64,000 nucleotides of DNA from Pseudomonas parakoreensis (GCF_021602155.1 NZ_BQHY01000001.1:248001-312000); one strand, 5' to 3'. Counted from the stretch's first letter, positions 37,301-46,212 are shown. Numbers and translations are program-made. The notes: generated by a model not told the origin, from the sequence alone.

Positions 37301-37725
37301 GGTCGCTGACCGACACCATCACCCGCGTCACGCTGAAACTCGGCGTGGATTACGGCTCCGACCTGGATCTGGTCAAGGAACTGCTGCTCAAGGCCGCCCG
37401 GGAAAACCCGCGCGTCCTCAAGGAACCCGAGCCGCATGTGTACTTCCTCAACTTCGGCGAAAGCACCCTCGATCACGAACTGCGTATGCACGTACGTGAC
37501 CTCGGTGACCGCAACCCGGTGATCGATGAAGTGAACCGCTTCATCAACCGCGAATTCAAGAAGCAGCACATCAACATCTCGTTCCGCCAGATGGAGGTGT
37601 ACCTGAAAAACCTTCATGGCCAGGAATACAAGCTGGTACCCATCGAAGACGAGAACAAAACCATCGTCCCGATCGGCGCGGAGCAAAAGCCGCTGCAAGA
37701 GCCGCCGCCGGCCAAACTCGACTAA
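34372..37725 (+). CDS. mscK: Mechanosensitive channel MscK (KefA), large MscS family
   Basis: Opens under membrane tension on hypo-osmotic shock to release solutes. The 1117-residue protein has a cleavable signal peptide (MPTLRSFFFAALLGLSLSV, cut after YAA), a long periplasmic coiled-coil region (about 25-490) rich in Gln/Leu, about 11 membrane segments, and the C-terminal MscS pore and beta domains: LVAALSVGLGFGMQEIFANF (about 895-915), GTVSKIRIRATTITDFDRKD and VPNKTFITGQLINWSLTD. The length fits MscK and not the small MscS. It lies 34 bp after the K+/H+ antiporter gene and 48 bp before selO. Confidence 0.96.
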   Translation: MPTLRSFFFAALLGLSLSVGPLYAAEPPSSEAVQASLDKLADSKLPDADKKTLQTVLQTTLNQLNSRRDYEQKLIDLKQQLASAPRQTIENTRELTRLKATAVVPVAQRFSKESIQQLEQILTDRSTQQSDLQKALADANSLIITAQTRPERAQAEISASQTRIQQINNILKSGKDSGKTVSAEQRDQLNAELAALNALIPLRRQELAGNSQLQDLGNSQHDLLTEKSDRLDREIQELQTLINQKRLAQSQETVTQQSIEAQKAGGSSLLATESAANLKLSDYLLKSTDRLNEVTQQNLQTKQQLDSLTQSDSALDEQINVLKGSLLLSKILYKQKQALPRLKVDRDLADQIADIRLYQFEVSQQRELLSNPATYVDNLLSTQPPEQVTPQLRKSLMELANTRADLLERLNRELSAVLNESITLQLNQKQLLSTAQSLRATLDEQMFWIPSNKPLDAEWLRGVPERLKRQIDTLPLASSLSELTDGLTQRPLLFLPLALLIGALLWRRKALYARLNKVHQDIGHFKRDSQWHTPQAILINILLAMPVALGLALCGLALQIDARGQNANMGAALLQMGQAWLVFYTAYRILSPGGVAELHFRWDKPQVEFLQGWIRRLGLVVMALVTVVAVAELQPAALADDVIGMPVVLTCYALMAWLLSRLLISSPAHENTSLFRKAVGVMFTLLPIALFVAVCFGYYYTALKLSDRLINTLYLLMFWLVIEATFVRGLAVAARRLAYQRALAKRQAAKEAGDGEAVIEEPTLDIEKVNEQSLRLIRLALLGGFIAALYWVWADLISVFSYLDNITLYEYTSGTGANMSMVPISIGDMLGALIIIGITFALARNLPGLLEVFVLSKLNLAQGSAYATTTLLSYVIAGVGFVSTLSTLGVSWDKLQWLVAALSVGLGFGMQEIFANFISGIMILFERPVRIGDTITIGNLSGTVSKIRIRATTITDFDRKDIIVPNKTFITGQLINWSLTDTITRVTLKLGVDYGSDLDLVKELLLKAARENPRVLKEPEPHVYFLNFGESTLDHELRMHVRDLGDRNPVIDEVNRFINREFKKQHINISFRQMEVYLKNLHGQEYKLVPIEDENKTIVPIGAEQKPLQEPPPAKLD

Positions 37726-37734
37726 CCGGACTGA

Positions 37735-39237
<1,503 letters not shown>

Positions 39238-39243
39238 GGCAGA

Positions 39244-39645
39244 CTAGATGAATACGTCTACAGGCACCTTGAAGTAGTCGGCCAGCCAGCGAACTTGCCG
39301 CAAGTTCAACTTGCGCTTGCCGTTCAGAATTTCCGAAACAACAGATTGAGTACCCACACCCGGCAGGTCGCTCTGAGTCAGTCCATGTTCGCGCATCAGG
39401 TAGCCAAGGACCTCTTCGCCGCTCGCCTCGGCCATCGGATGGTGTGTGCGATCCCACTCCCCAATCCAGTCACTGATGATGTCCACCAGACTCGCGAGCG
39501 GATGCGAGCCATCATCACCAGTTATCTCAAGGATCTCGTCAACGGCCTGAACCAAGACGTCGTAATCCTCTTCATTTTTCGGTTTTCGCAGCAACGGAGA
39601 GACAAACTCCCAGTGCTCGGCAACTGTCTTGATCAAACTACTCAT
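39244..39645 (-). CDS. higA: HigA-type antitoxin, helix-turn-helix
   Basis: Antitoxin and autorepressor of a HigBA-type type II toxin-antitoxin module. The 133-residue protein (MSSLIKTVAEHWEFVSPLL) has an N-terminal toxin-binding part and a C-terminal XRE helix-turn-helix (about 83-133; LTQSDLPGVGTQSVVSEILNG, then RKLNLRQVRWLADYFKV). The ATG at 39645 overlaps the toxin stop codon by 4 bp and has GGAGG upstream; a start six codons earlier is possible but would lack coupling. Toxin comes first in the operon, the usual HigBA order. It should bind the palindrome found upstream of higB. Confidence 0.88.
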   Translation of the reverse strand: MSSLIKTVAEHWEFVSPLLRKPKNEEDYDVLVQAVDEILEITGDDGSHPLASLVDIISDWIGEWDRTHHPMAEASGEEVLGYLMREHGLTQSDLPGVGTQSVVSEILNGKRKLNLRQVRWLADYFKVPVDVFI

Positions 39646-39938
39646 ACCTTTCCCTCCTTCCATTTGCCCCGATCGTATTCGCGGTGGTCGAGCACATGCT
39701 TGATGTAGAGCCTTTGTGACCGATAACTGACAAAAGCGATTAGCCTCAATTTGTTGCCACCAATGTCGAAAACGTGGAGATCACCCACCTTGTCGGTGGC
39801 AGGAAATATCGACTTCATTGCCGCGAAGTCCTTTGGATAACTCCTGCTTGCCAGACGAAACCATTGCGCTAGCGCGCTTGCTGCCTGTGGCCACTGCTCC
39901 TTGGCCTCACGAATGGGTTTTTCACTGAACACATGCAT
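39642..39938 (-). CDS. higB: HigB-type toxin (mRNA interferase)
   Basis: Predicted ribosome-dependent mRNA endonuclease of the RelE/HigB fold (HigB_toxin family). The 98-residue protein begins MHVFSEKPIREAKEQWPQA and shows the family core: WFRLASRSYPKDFAAMKSIF, FDIGGNKLRLIAFVSY and IKHVLDHREYDRGKWK. The family's conserved basic and His residues near the C-terminus are present. It lies 4 bp into higA. A perfect 17-bp palindrome (39989-40005) 51 bp upstream is the likely operator. Confidence 0.9.
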   Translation of the reverse strand: MHVFSEKPIREAKEQWPQAASALAQWFRLASRSYPKDFAAMKSIFPATDKVGDLHVFDIGGNKLRLIAFVSYRSQRLYIKHVLDHREYDRGKWKEGKV

Positions 39939-39988
39939 GCAACATCCTTATCGCATTCTGCTATGGGGAGTTAATCACAAAACAAAAT

Positions 39989-40005
39989 TATCGCAACTTG
40001 CGATA
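39989..40005. promoter_or_regulatory. Perfect 17-bp palindrome upstream of higBA (operator candidate)
   Basis: TATCGCAACTTGCGATA: perfect 8-bp arms around one base, 51 bp upstream of the higB start. A second half-site, TATCGCA, lies at 39949-39955, nearer the gene. This is the arrangement expected for cooperative binding of the antitoxin to its own promoter. Confidence 0.7.
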
Positions 40006-40006
40006 C

Positions 40007-40035
40007 ACCCAGGCAGACCAACGGTCTGCCTGGGT
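40007..40035. other. Perfect 13-bp inverted repeat between higBA and trxC
   Basis: ACCCAGGCAGACC, loop AAC, then GGTCTGCCTGGGT. It begins one base after the higBA operator palindrome. It lacks a T-run on either strand, so its role (mRNA structure, terminator fragment or another operator) is open. Confidence 0.55.
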
Positions 40036-40131
40036 ACGACTCAGCCTAGATCCAACATTGACATCCGCATGATTGAAAATATGAGCAAACGTCTCCAACT
40101 AGGATTTATCGCCCTTCACTGGACCTCGCTC

Positions 40132-40566
40132 ATGACCACCCAATTACTGATCCCCTGCCCCGCCTGCAACGGCCTCAACCGCATCCCCGCCGAACGCCTC
40201 GCCGACCAGCCAAAATGCGGGCGCTGTAAGTCCGAGGTGCTACTGAGCAAGCCGTTCGAACTCAAGCAAGGTGACTACGCCAGCCAGATCAAGGGTGATC
40301 TGCCGTTGTTGGTGGATGTGTGGGCGGACTGGTGCGGGCCGTGCAAGTCGTTTGCGCCGGTATTCGAGCAGGCGGCGGCGCAGTTGGCGGGCAAGTGCCG
40401 GTTGGCCAAGCTCGACAGCGAAGCCAATCAGCAGTTGTCGGCGCAGTTGGGGATTCGTTCGATTCCGAGTTTGATTCTGTTCAAGAACGGCCGGGAGGTG
40501 GCGCGCCAGAGCGGGGCGTTTCCGTTGCCGCAGTTGCTGGCATGGCTGCGTAGCCAGGGCATCTGA
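40132..40566 (+). CDS. trxC: Thioredoxin 2 (TrxC) with N-terminal zinc ribbon
   Basis: Cytosolic disulfide reductase linked to oxidative stress defence. The 144-residue protein has a zinc-binding ribbon made of two CxxC pairs (IPCPACNG and PKCGRCKS, residues about 9-37), then a thioredoxin fold with the active site ADWCGPCKS (about residue 67) and the cis-Pro motif IRSIPSLILF. The zinc ribbon separates TrxC from TrxA. An ATG-led frame runs 77 codons upstream, but its translation has no thioredoxin features, so MTTQLLIPCPAC is the start. Confidence 0.95.
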   Translation: MTTQLLIPCPACNGLNRIPAERLADQPKCGRCKSEVLLSKPFELKQGDYASQIKGDLPLLVDVWADWCGPCKSFAPVFEQAAAQLAGKCRLAKLDSEANQQLSAQLGIRSIPSLILFKNGREVARQSGAFPLPQLLAWLRSQGI

Positions 40567-40583
40567 CCCTCCACAGGCCCCCA

Positions 40584-40675
40584 TGTGGGAGCGAGCCTGC
40601 TCGCGAAGGCGCCCGTTCAGTCAACCGAGATGTTGAACGTGCGGGCCGCTTCGCGAGCAGGCTCGCTCCCACAGG
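40584..40675. repeat. REP inverted pair (class B)
   Basis: TGTGGGAGCGAGCCTGCTCG and its reverse complement, between the convergent trxC and parA-like genes. The spacer is about 35 bp. Confidence 0.88.
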
Positions 40676-40697
40676 AGGGTGGGGCGCCATCCGCAAA

Positions 40698-41468
40698 TCA
40701 GTGATCTTCGAGCAGGTTGTGCAGTTCAACGAACTGCTGCGTCAGTTTGTGCCGTGGGTCGAGGTGGATCAGCGGGGTGCTGGCCTGGTGCGACTCGCGC
40801 ATGCGCACCGAGCTGTTCAGATACACCGGCAGCACCGGCAAGCCCTCGGCAATCAACTCATCGAGAATCTGCTGCGGCAGGCTGGCCCGGGCCTGGAACT
40901 GGTTGACCACGATGCCTTCGACTTCCAGGCCGTCGTTGTGGTCCTCCTTCAACTCTTCGATTTCCGCCAGCAGCCCGTAAAGCGCCTGACGCGAGAAGCT
41001 GTCGCAATCGAACGGAATCAATACCCGATCGGCGGCGATCAGCGCCGACACCGCATAGAAGTTCAGCGCTGGCGGCGTATCGAGATAAATCCGGTCGTAT
41101 TCGCCGTCCAGCTCATCGAGCAATTTGCGCAGCTTGTTGATCTTGTGCTTGGCCTCAAGCTTGGGCTGCAGATCGGCCAGTTCAGCGGTGGCGGTGATGA
41201 TGTGCAGGTTGTCGAACGGGGTTTCGTAGATGTCGGCCTGGTTTTTCTTCGAAAACGGCCCGGAAGACAGGGTCTGTTTGAAGAAGTCGGCGATGCCCAT
41301 GGGAATGTCATCGCCAGTGAGCCCGGTCAGATACTGAGTGGAGTTGGCCTGGGCATCGAGGTCGACCAACAGCGTGCGATAGCCCTCGCTGGCACTCACT
41401 GCCGCCAGATTGCAGGCAATGCTGGATTTGCCCACACCACCTTTCTGATTGAACACCACGCGCCGCAT
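40698..41468 (-). CDS. Orphan ParA-family ATPase
   Basis: A deviant-Walker ATPase of the ParA/MinD group. From [20 protein letters not shown] the 256 residues show the deviant Walker A ([10 protein letters not shown], residues 6-15), the switch I motif DLDAQANST (about 36-44) and Walker B-like IYLDTPPAL (about 124-132). No parB or parS-like site is beside it, so it is not chromosome-partitioning ParA; orphans of this type often position chemoreceptor arrays, pili, flagella or other cargo. An ATG-led frame extends about 98 codons upstream but that part is not conserved in style, and position 41468 starts the fold exactly. Role here unknown. Confidence 0.85.
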   Translation of the reverse strand: MRRVVFNQKGGVGKSSIACNLAAVSASEGYRTLLVDLDAQANSTQYLTGLTGDDIPMGIADFFKQTLSSGPFSKKNQADIYETPFDNLHIITATAELADLQPKLEAKHKINKLRKLLDELDGEYDRIYLDTPPALNFYAVSALIAADRVLIPFDCDSFSRQALYGLLAEIEELKEDHNDGLEVEGIVVNQFQARASLPQQILDELIAEGLPVLPVYLNSSVRMRESHQASTPLIHLDPRHKLTQQFVELHNLLEDH

Positions 41469-41622
41469 GACAAAACCTCCGTGTATCAAAGAATGACCGA
41501 GTGTAGTTGCCTGTGCGTGCGCTTCGCTACCTTCAACGACGCGGACTACAGAGTCAGGTGCAAAAATCAGCGGGCACAGAGGGCAAAAACCTGCCGTGTG
41601 CGCTGACAGGCCCGACAGACAA

Positions 41623-41640
41623 ATCCGGCACGGTCCGGAT
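41623..41640. promoter_or_regulatory. ATCCGG-N6-CCGGAT inverted repeat (operator candidate)
   Basis: Two 6-bp arms, perfect, 68 bp upstream of the -35 element of the candidate promoter. Position fits an activator or a repressor loop; no regulator gene lies in or beside the operon. Confidence 0.4.
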
Positions 41641-41707
41641 AATGGCCAAGTGACAGTTTTTCTGCGGACCACTCGGTACATTTTGCTGCGCAAAACGTAA
41701 CCAACAT

Positions 41708-41736
41708 TTGCTACACACTCGTCGCACCGGGATAAT
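41708..41736 (+). promoter_or_regulatory. Candidate sigma-70 promoter of the aryl polyene operon
   Basis: TTGCTA, 17-bp spacer, then GATAAT: 4/6 and 5/6 matches to consensus with ideal spacing. Transcription would begin near 41743 and leave a leader of about 90 nt before the first gene. Confidence 0.6.
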
Positions 41737-41831
41737 GCGCGCCACCCGGCGCCAAGCGCCACATCAGGTCAGCCGCGGCTTTGGCGACTCAAAGCGTCAT
41801 ATAAAAGCCCGCAGGGGCGGGATGAACATCC

Positions 41832-42551
41832 GTGATCAACTTCAACATCGCCCAATGGCGCGCATGGGCCCCGGGGCTCGACAGCGTGGACGCGTGGCAG
41901 GCCTGGAGCCGACAACCGGTCGTACTCCCGGACAGCGATGCCGCGCCCGATGTGTCGTTTCTGCCCGCCATGCAGCGCCGGCGCCTCAGCCGTCTGGCGC
42001 GGATGGCGTTCAGTGTCGGCTGGCCGCTGGCCGACGGACGGGAAAACCTGCCGCTGGTGTTTGTTTCACGACACGGCGAAACCCCGCGCACCTTCGAGAT
42101 TCTCAGTGACCTGGCCAAGGACGAGCCGTTGTCGCCGACGCAGTTCAGCCTGTCGGTGCACAACGCGATCATCGGTCTGTGGTCGATCATGCGCGGCGAA
42201 ACCAGCGAAATGACGGCCCTTGCGGCCGCGGGCGATGGCCTGGAACATGGCATTCTCGAAGCGGCCGCCCTGCTCGATGAAGGCGCTCCGGCGGTGGTGC
42301 TGATCATCACCGAAGAACAGCCGCCCCAAGCCTATTCGCAGTGGATCGACGACGTGCCGTTCCCTTATGCGGTCGGTCTGCTGCTCACCCCCGGTACCGG
42401 CTGGCGGCTGACCCTGAACAGCGGCCAGGAAGCAGTGTCCAAAGCGCACTGGCCACACGCACTGAACCTGTTGCGAACCCTGCTCGGTCAGCAAACCCAT
42501 TGCCAACATGCCTGGAAAAATCGTGTATGGACCTGGCAACGCAACCCGTGA
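41832..42551 (+). CDS. Ketosynthase-like chain-length factor of the aryl polyene pathway
   Basis: The 239-residue protein matches the short beta-ketoacyl-synthase N-terminal-like group (Ketoacyl-synt_2), whose members pair with a full ketosynthase; in aryl polyene systems this subunit is ApeC. Visible in it: SRLARMAFSVGW, LVFVSRHGETPRTFEIL, and LSPTQFSLSVHNAIIGLWSI, the last resembling the ketosynthase stretch near the active site, but with no catalytic Cys. It begins the operon with a GTG (MINFNIAQWRAW) after GGGCGGG. The following acyltransferase gene overlaps its 3' end by 25 bp. Function is inferred from family and operon order. Confidence 0.84.
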   Translation: MINFNIAQWRAWAPGLDSVDAWQAWSRQPVVLPDSDAAPDVSFLPAMQRRRLSRLARMAFSVGWPLADGRENLPLVFVSRHGETPRTFEILSDLAKDEPLSPTQFSLSVHNAIIGLWSIMRGETSEMTALAAAGDGLEHGILEAAALLDEGAPAVVLIITEEQPPQAYSQWIDDVPFPYAVGLLLTPGTGWRLTLNSGQEAVSKAHWPHALNLLRTLLGQQTHCQHAWKNRVWTWQRNP

Positions 42552-43333
42552 CCGAGAAAAACCGCGACGCCTACTACTGGCGCCTCCTGGCCACTGCCGC
42601 AAGTTTCGCGCTGTTCGGGCTGGGCGGGTTGTGCTTGCGCCTGCTGGTGTTTCCGCTGCTCGGTTGCCTGCCCGGCGATGCCTTGCAACATCGGCAGCGC
42701 GCACGGCAGACCGTCAGTCGGCTGTTCTGGTTTTTCGTCCGTTTCATGGCCCGCACCGGCGTGCTGACCTATGACATTCAAGGGGCGGAACGACTCGGTC
42801 GCCCGGGGCAAATGATCATCGCCAACCACCCGTCGCTGATCGACGTGGTGTTCCTGATCGGCCTCGTGCGCCAGGCCAATTGCGTGGTGAAGAAAAGCCT
42901 GTGGGAAAACCCGTTCACCCGTGGCCCGCTGCGCCGCACCGAATACATCAGCAATGACGGCAGCATGGACATGCTCGACGCCGCGGCCGAGTCCCTGCAA
43001 AACGGCCAGACCCTGATCATTTTCCCCGAAGGCACGCGCACACAGCCCGGTCAGGCGCCCGCCTTTCATCGGGGGGCGGCGGCGATTGCCCTGCGCGGTG
43101 CGAAAATCCTTACGCCAGTGGTCATCAAGGTCAATCCGACCACCTTGACCAAGGCCGAACCCTGGTATCGGATCCCCCACCGCCGCGTGCACTTCAGTTT
43201 TCGTGTCGGGGCCGATATAGACCCACAGACTTTCGCCACGCAAGGCCCGGCACCGCAGGCCTCGCGCAAGCTCAACGATTATTTGCACTCTTACTTCATT
43301 AAGGAGCTCGCCGAAGATGAGCGATCTGAATAA
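42527..43333 (+). CDS. 1-acyl-sn-glycerol-3-phosphate acyltransferase family protein (ApeD-like)
   Basis: PlsC-type acyltransferase. The 268 residues show a membrane anchor (about 18-45, LLATAASFALFGLGGLCLRL), motif I as NHPSLIDVVFL (about 102-112; HPSLID in place of the usual HxxxxD), motif III IIFPEGTRTQPG (about 166-177) and a downstream RGAAAIALRGAKILTPVVIK region. Its likely role is to move acyl or aryl polyene groups onto a lipid. ATG at 42527 overlaps the previous gene by 25 bp; a GTG at 42548 would overlap by 4 bp and is equally credible. Confidence 0.85.
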   Translation: MDLATQPVTEKNRDAYYWRLLATAASFALFGLGGLCLRLLVFPLLGCLPGDALQHRQRARQTVSRLFWFFVRFMARTGVLTYDIQGAERLGRPGQMIIANHPSLIDVVFLIGLVRQANCVVKKSLWENPFTRGPLRRTEYISNDGSMDMLDAAAESLQNGQTLIIFPEGTRTQPGQAPAFHRGAAAIALRGAKILTPVVIKVNPTTLTKAEPWYRIPHRRVHFSFRVGADIDPQTFATQGPAPQASRKLNDYLHSYFIKELAEDERSE

Positions 43334-43592
43334 CCCTGGCCTGGTGCGCGACATCAAACGGCTGATCATCGATGCCCTGGGCCTCGAAGACATCAGCGTC
43401 GACGATATCGGTGACGAACAGACACTGTTCGGCGAAGGCCTGGGTCTGGATTCTGTCGACGCGCTGGAACTGGGTCTGGCGATCCAGAAAAAATACGGCA
43501 TCAAGATCGACGCCGACGCCAAAGACACCCGTAACCACTTCACCAACGTGGCGAGCCTTGCGGCATTCGTCACGGCAAAACAGGCAGCTTGA
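43317..43592 (+). CDS. apeE: Acyl carrier protein (first of two)
   Basis: Carries the growing polyene as a phosphopantetheine thioester. The 91-residue protein has the ACP core with GEGLGLDSVDALEL; Ser46 in DSVDAL is the 4'-phosphopantetheine site. Overlaps the preceding acyltransferase by 17 bp, with AAGGAG upstream inside it. It has two tandem copies (this and the next gene), as in other aryl polyene clusters, where the two ACPs serve different steps. The symbol follows aryl polyene naming by order. Confidence 0.9.
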   Translation: MSDLNNPGLVRDIKRLIIDALGLEDISVDDIGDEQTLFGEGLGLDSVDALELGLAIQKKYGIKIDADAKDTRNHFTNVASLAAFVTAKQAA

Positions 43593-43601
43593 GACCGGAC
43601 C

Positions 43602-43856
43602 ATGCAAACTCGTGACGACATTTTCAACACCCTGCGCGATGCCTTGGTCGAGCTGTTCGAACTGGATCCGGGGCGCATCAGCCTGGAGTCCAACCTGTAT
43701 CAGGATCTGGAGATCGACAGCATCGACGCGGTCGATCTGATCGATCACATCAAACGCCAGACCGGCAAGAAAATCGCCGCCGAGGAATTCAAGTCGGTGC
43801 GCACCGTCGGTGACGTGGTCGAGGCGGTCTACCGTCTGGTTCAACCGGCCGCATGA
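43602..43856 (+). CDS. apeF: Acyl carrier protein (second of two)
   Basis: 84-residue ACP with LYQDLEIDSIDAVDLIDHI; Ser40 in DSIDAV is the phosphopantetheine site. It is only distantly like the neighbouring ACP, so it is not a recent duplicate; a different role, for example starter loading versus chain extension, is likely but unproven. It follows the first ACP by 9 bp and overlaps the next gene by 4 bp. Confidence 0.9.
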   Translation: MQTRDDIFNTLRDALVELFELDPGRISLESNLYQDLEIDSIDAVDLIDHIKRQTGKKIAAEEFKSVRTVGDVVEAVYRLVQPAA

Positions 43857-44398
43857 GCCGATTGATCGGCCTCGGCCTGCTGCTGGCGGGGCTGCTGTAC
43901 CCCTTTGCGGTGTATTTCGGCATGGAGCACTTCGCCCCGTGGCAGTTCGGGCTGCTGCTGGGTAGCCTGTGGCTGGCGCGCGCCCTGACTGGCGAGCGCA
44001 AGCCAGGCAGTCTGTGGATGGCCTGCGTGGCGATTGTGTTCTGCGTGCTGCTGGCGCTGTTTGACAGTCCGCTGTTGCTGCGCTGGTACCCGGTGCTGAT
44101 CAGCGGCTTCATGCTGGTGCTGTTCAGCCTGAGCCTGAAATGGGGCCCGCCGATGGTCGAGCGCCTGGCACGACTGCGCGAGCCGCAACTGCCGCCCGAG
44201 GCGATCCGCTACACGCGTCAGGTCACCGTGGCCTGGAGCGTGTTTTTCTTCTGCAACGGTTTGTGCGCCGCGCTCCTGACCCTGTGGGCGCCGCTGCATT
44301 GGTGGATGTTGTACACCGGCCTGATCTCCTACGGATTGATCGGCCTGATGTTTGCCATTGAATGGCTGATACGACAACGGGTAAGAGGCCGTAAATGA
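43853..44398 (+). CDS. Integral membrane protein of aryl polyene clusters (COG4648-like)
   Basis: A 181-residue protein with about five hydrophobic segments (MSRLIGLGLLLAGLLYPFAV; FGLLLGSLWLA; MACVAIVFCVLLALF; YPVLISGFMLVLFSLSL; WSVFFFCNGLCAALLTLWAP; LISYGLIGLMFAIEWLI). Its place between ACP and acyl-ACP synthetase genes matches ApeG in aryl polyene clusters. It has no catalytic motif I can recognise. A 4-bp overlap on each side binds it into the operon. Confidence 0.82.
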   Translation: MSRLIGLGLLLAGLLYPFAVYFGMEHFAPWQFGLLLGSLWLARALTGERKPGSLWMACVAIVFCVLLALFDSPLLLRWYPVLISGFMLVLFSLSLKWGPPMVERLARLREPQLPPEAIRYTRQVTVAWSVFFFCNGLCAALLTLWAPLHWWMLYTGLISYGLIGLMFAIEWLIRQRVRGRK

Positions 44399-46074
44399 AC
44401 TGGATAAAACTTGAGCAACTGTTGCTCAAGGCCCTGCCGGGGCGAGCGATCACCGACACCCCGGCCCTCGACCATGCGCAACTGCGCGAGCAGGCGCTAA
44501 GCATTGCCGCCGGCCTGCAAGCACGCGGCGTGCAGCGCGTGGCGGTGCATCTGGAAGATGCCGCCGACCTCGCCATCGCCCTGCTCGGTGCCTGGCGCGC
44601 CGGCGTCAGCGTCCTGTTGCCCGCGGACCTGCAAGCGCAGACCCGCCAGCGCTGGTCGAGTGAAGTCGATATGTGGTTGAGCGATCACCCCGATGATTCA
44701 CACCTGAGCGATCTGTTGCAGCCTGCCCTGCCCGGCGTCGAACTGGATCTCGACCAGTGCCGCCTGAGCCTGTGCACCTCCGGCTCCAGCGGTGAGCCCA
44801 AGCGCATCGACAAGACCCTGCGCCAACTGGCCAACGAGGTCGAAGCCCTGGAGCAACTGTGGGGCGCGGATCTGGGTGAAGCGTGGATCATCGGCAGTGT
44901 CGCCACTCAGCACATCTACGGCTTGTTGTTTCGCGTGCTGTGGCCGCTGTGCGCCGGAAGGCCGTTCGCGCGCAGACAACTGGCGTTCCCGGAAGATCTG
45001 CAACGCGCCAGCCGCGAGCATCCGGCCTTCGCCTGGGTCGGCAGCCCGGCGCTGCTCAAGCGCATGGGCGACAACCTCGACTGGCCGGCGCTGAGTGCCG
45101 TGCGCCGGGTGTTTTCCTCCGGCGGCGCATTACCCGCAGACGCGGCGCAAAGCCTGCAGCAACGCTTGCAACAGTGGCCGACCGAAATCCTCGGCAGCTC
45201 GGAAACCGGCGGCATCGCCTGGCGCCAAGGCGCCAGCCTGTGGCAGCCCTTCGCCGGGGTTGAACTGAGCCAAGACAGCGACGGCGCCCTGCTGATCGCT
45301 TCCCCCTATTTGCCGGCGGGGCATGTCGAACACACCGCCGACGCTGCGTGCATCGCTGCCGACGGGCGTTTCGAGCTGCTGGGTCGGCTGGACCGTATCG
45401 TCAAACTCGAAGAGAAGCGCATTTCGCTGCCGATGCTGGAACAGGCACTGGTCGCCCATGACTGGGTCGCCGAAGCACGGCTGGGCGTGGTTCAAGAAAG
45501 CCGCGCGGTACTTGGCGCCCTGCTGGTGCTCAGCGACGCGGGCCTGTTTGCCTTGCGTGAACACGGCCGCCGCAGCCTGACCGAAGCCCTGCGCAAGCAC
45601 CTGAGCCAGCATTGCGAAGCGCTGGCCTTGCCCCGACGCTGGCGCCTGGTGCGGCAACTGCCGCTGAACAGCCAGGGCAAGCTGCCCCAGGCCGACATCG
45701 AAGCACGGTTGCTGGCGCCACGGCCGAAAGCCCCAGAAGTGCTGGAACAGGTCGAAACCGACGGCGAGTGGAGCCTGCAATTGAGTGTGCCACCGGATCT
45801 GGCCTACTTCAGCGGTCACTTCCCCAAAGCCCCGGTGCTGCCCGGCGTGGTGCAAGTCGAATGGGCACTGAACCTCGGCCGACAACTGCTCAACCCGCCC
45901 GGCAAATTTGCCGGCATGGAAGTGCTGAAATTCCAGCAACTGGTGCGCCCGGGCGATGAAGTCCAACTGCACCTGCGCTTCGATCCCGAGCGCGGCAAGC
46001 TGTATTTCGCCTACCGCAATGACACCGCGACCTGCTCCAGCGGCCGCATCCTGCTAGGAGCCGCCGATGCATAA
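44395..46074 (+). CDS. Fused acyl-/aryl-ACP synthetase and FabA-like dehydratase (ApeH-ApeI fusion)
   Basis: Two enzymes in one chain of 559 residues. Residues 1-440 form an AMP-binding (ANL) adenylase with [13 protein letters not shown] (127-138), the [15 protein letters not shown] motif and the C-terminal catalytic-Lys region [12 protein letters not shown]. Residues about 445-559 form a hot-dog domain with [20 protein letters not shown], close in style to ApeI/FabA-FabZ dehydratases (His in GHFP). This would activate an aryl acid, load it on the ACP, and dehydrate beta-hydroxyacyl intermediates. In several other aryl polyene clusters the two parts are separate genes. The stop codon overlaps the sequence ATGCATAA that, before a REP insertion, may have started the next gene. 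Confidence 0.86.
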   Translation: MNWIKLEQLLLKALPGRAITDTPALDHAQLREQALSIAAGLQARGVQRVAVHLEDAADLAIALLGAWRAGVSVLLPADLQAQTRQRWSSEVDMWLSDHPDDSHLSDLLQPALPGVELDLDQCRLSLCTSGSSGEPKRIDKTLRQLANEVEALEQLWGADLGEAWIIGSVATQHIYGLLFRVLWPLCAGRPFARRQLAFPEDLQRASREHPAFAWVGSPALLKRMGDNLDWPALSAVRRVFSSGGALPADAAQSLQQRLQQWPTEILGSSETGGIAWRQGASLWQPFAGVELSQDSDGALLIASPYLPAGHVEHTADAACIAADGRFELLGRLDRIVKLEEKRISLPMLEQALVAHDWVAEARLGVVQESRAVLGALLVLSDAGLFALREHGRRSLTEALRKHLSQHCEALALPRRWRLVRQLPLNSQGKLPQADIEARLLAPRPKAPEVLEQVETDGEWSLQLSVPPDLAYFSGHFPKAPVLPGVVQVEWALNLGRQLLNPPGKFAGMEVLKFQQLVRPGDEVQLHLRFDPERGKLYFAYRNDTATCSSGRILLGAADA

Positions 46075-46212
46075 CCTGTGGCGAGGGAGCTTGCTCCCGC
46101 CGGACTGCGCAGCGGCCCCAGACCCGGTCCACGCAAAACTGCGAGCGAGTGCTGCGCACTCGAGCGGGAGCAAGCTCCCTCGCCAAAGTGGGGATGTGTT
46201 CAATGCATAACC
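46067..46212 (+). repeat. 10-bp direct repeat ATGCATAACC flanking the REP pair
   Basis: Left copy: 46067-46076, containing the TAA stop (46072-46074) of the synthetase/dehydratase gene. Right copy: 46203-46212, containing the ATG start of the glycosyltransferase gene. If one copy and the 126 bp between them are removed, the stop and start codons overlap by 8 bp, as in neighbouring gene pairs. Confidence 0.8.
46077..46187. repeat. REP inverted pair (class C) inside the aryl polyene operon
   Basis: CGAGGGAGCTTGCTCCCGC and its reverse complement (to about 46187) around a GC-rich centre (GACTGCGCAGCGGCCCC). It is flanked by the 10-bp direct repeat ATGCATAACC (46067-46076 and 46203-46212). It is the only REP that separates two cotranscribed genes of this operon. 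Confidence 0.88.

Larger units (their letters stand above)
41469..41831. promoter_or_regulatory. Divergent region between parA-like gene and the aryl polyene operon
   Basis: 363 bp without a gene. It carries a likely sigma-70 promoter for the operon (41708-41736) and, upstream of it, the inverted repeat ATCCGG-N6-CCGGAT (41623-41640), a possible operator. Confidence 0.65.

Noticed and set aside
39901-40131. 77-codon upstream extension of trxC
   Set aside because: It has no thioredoxin features, crosses the higBA control region and lacks a suitable start context; the zinc-ribbon MTTQLLIPCPAC is the true start.
46149-46202. Upstream ATG for the glycosyltransferase gene inside the REP element
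   Set aside because: The 18 extra codons translate REP DNA and the next ATG, within the direct repeat, starts the conserved CAVIPVYN fold.
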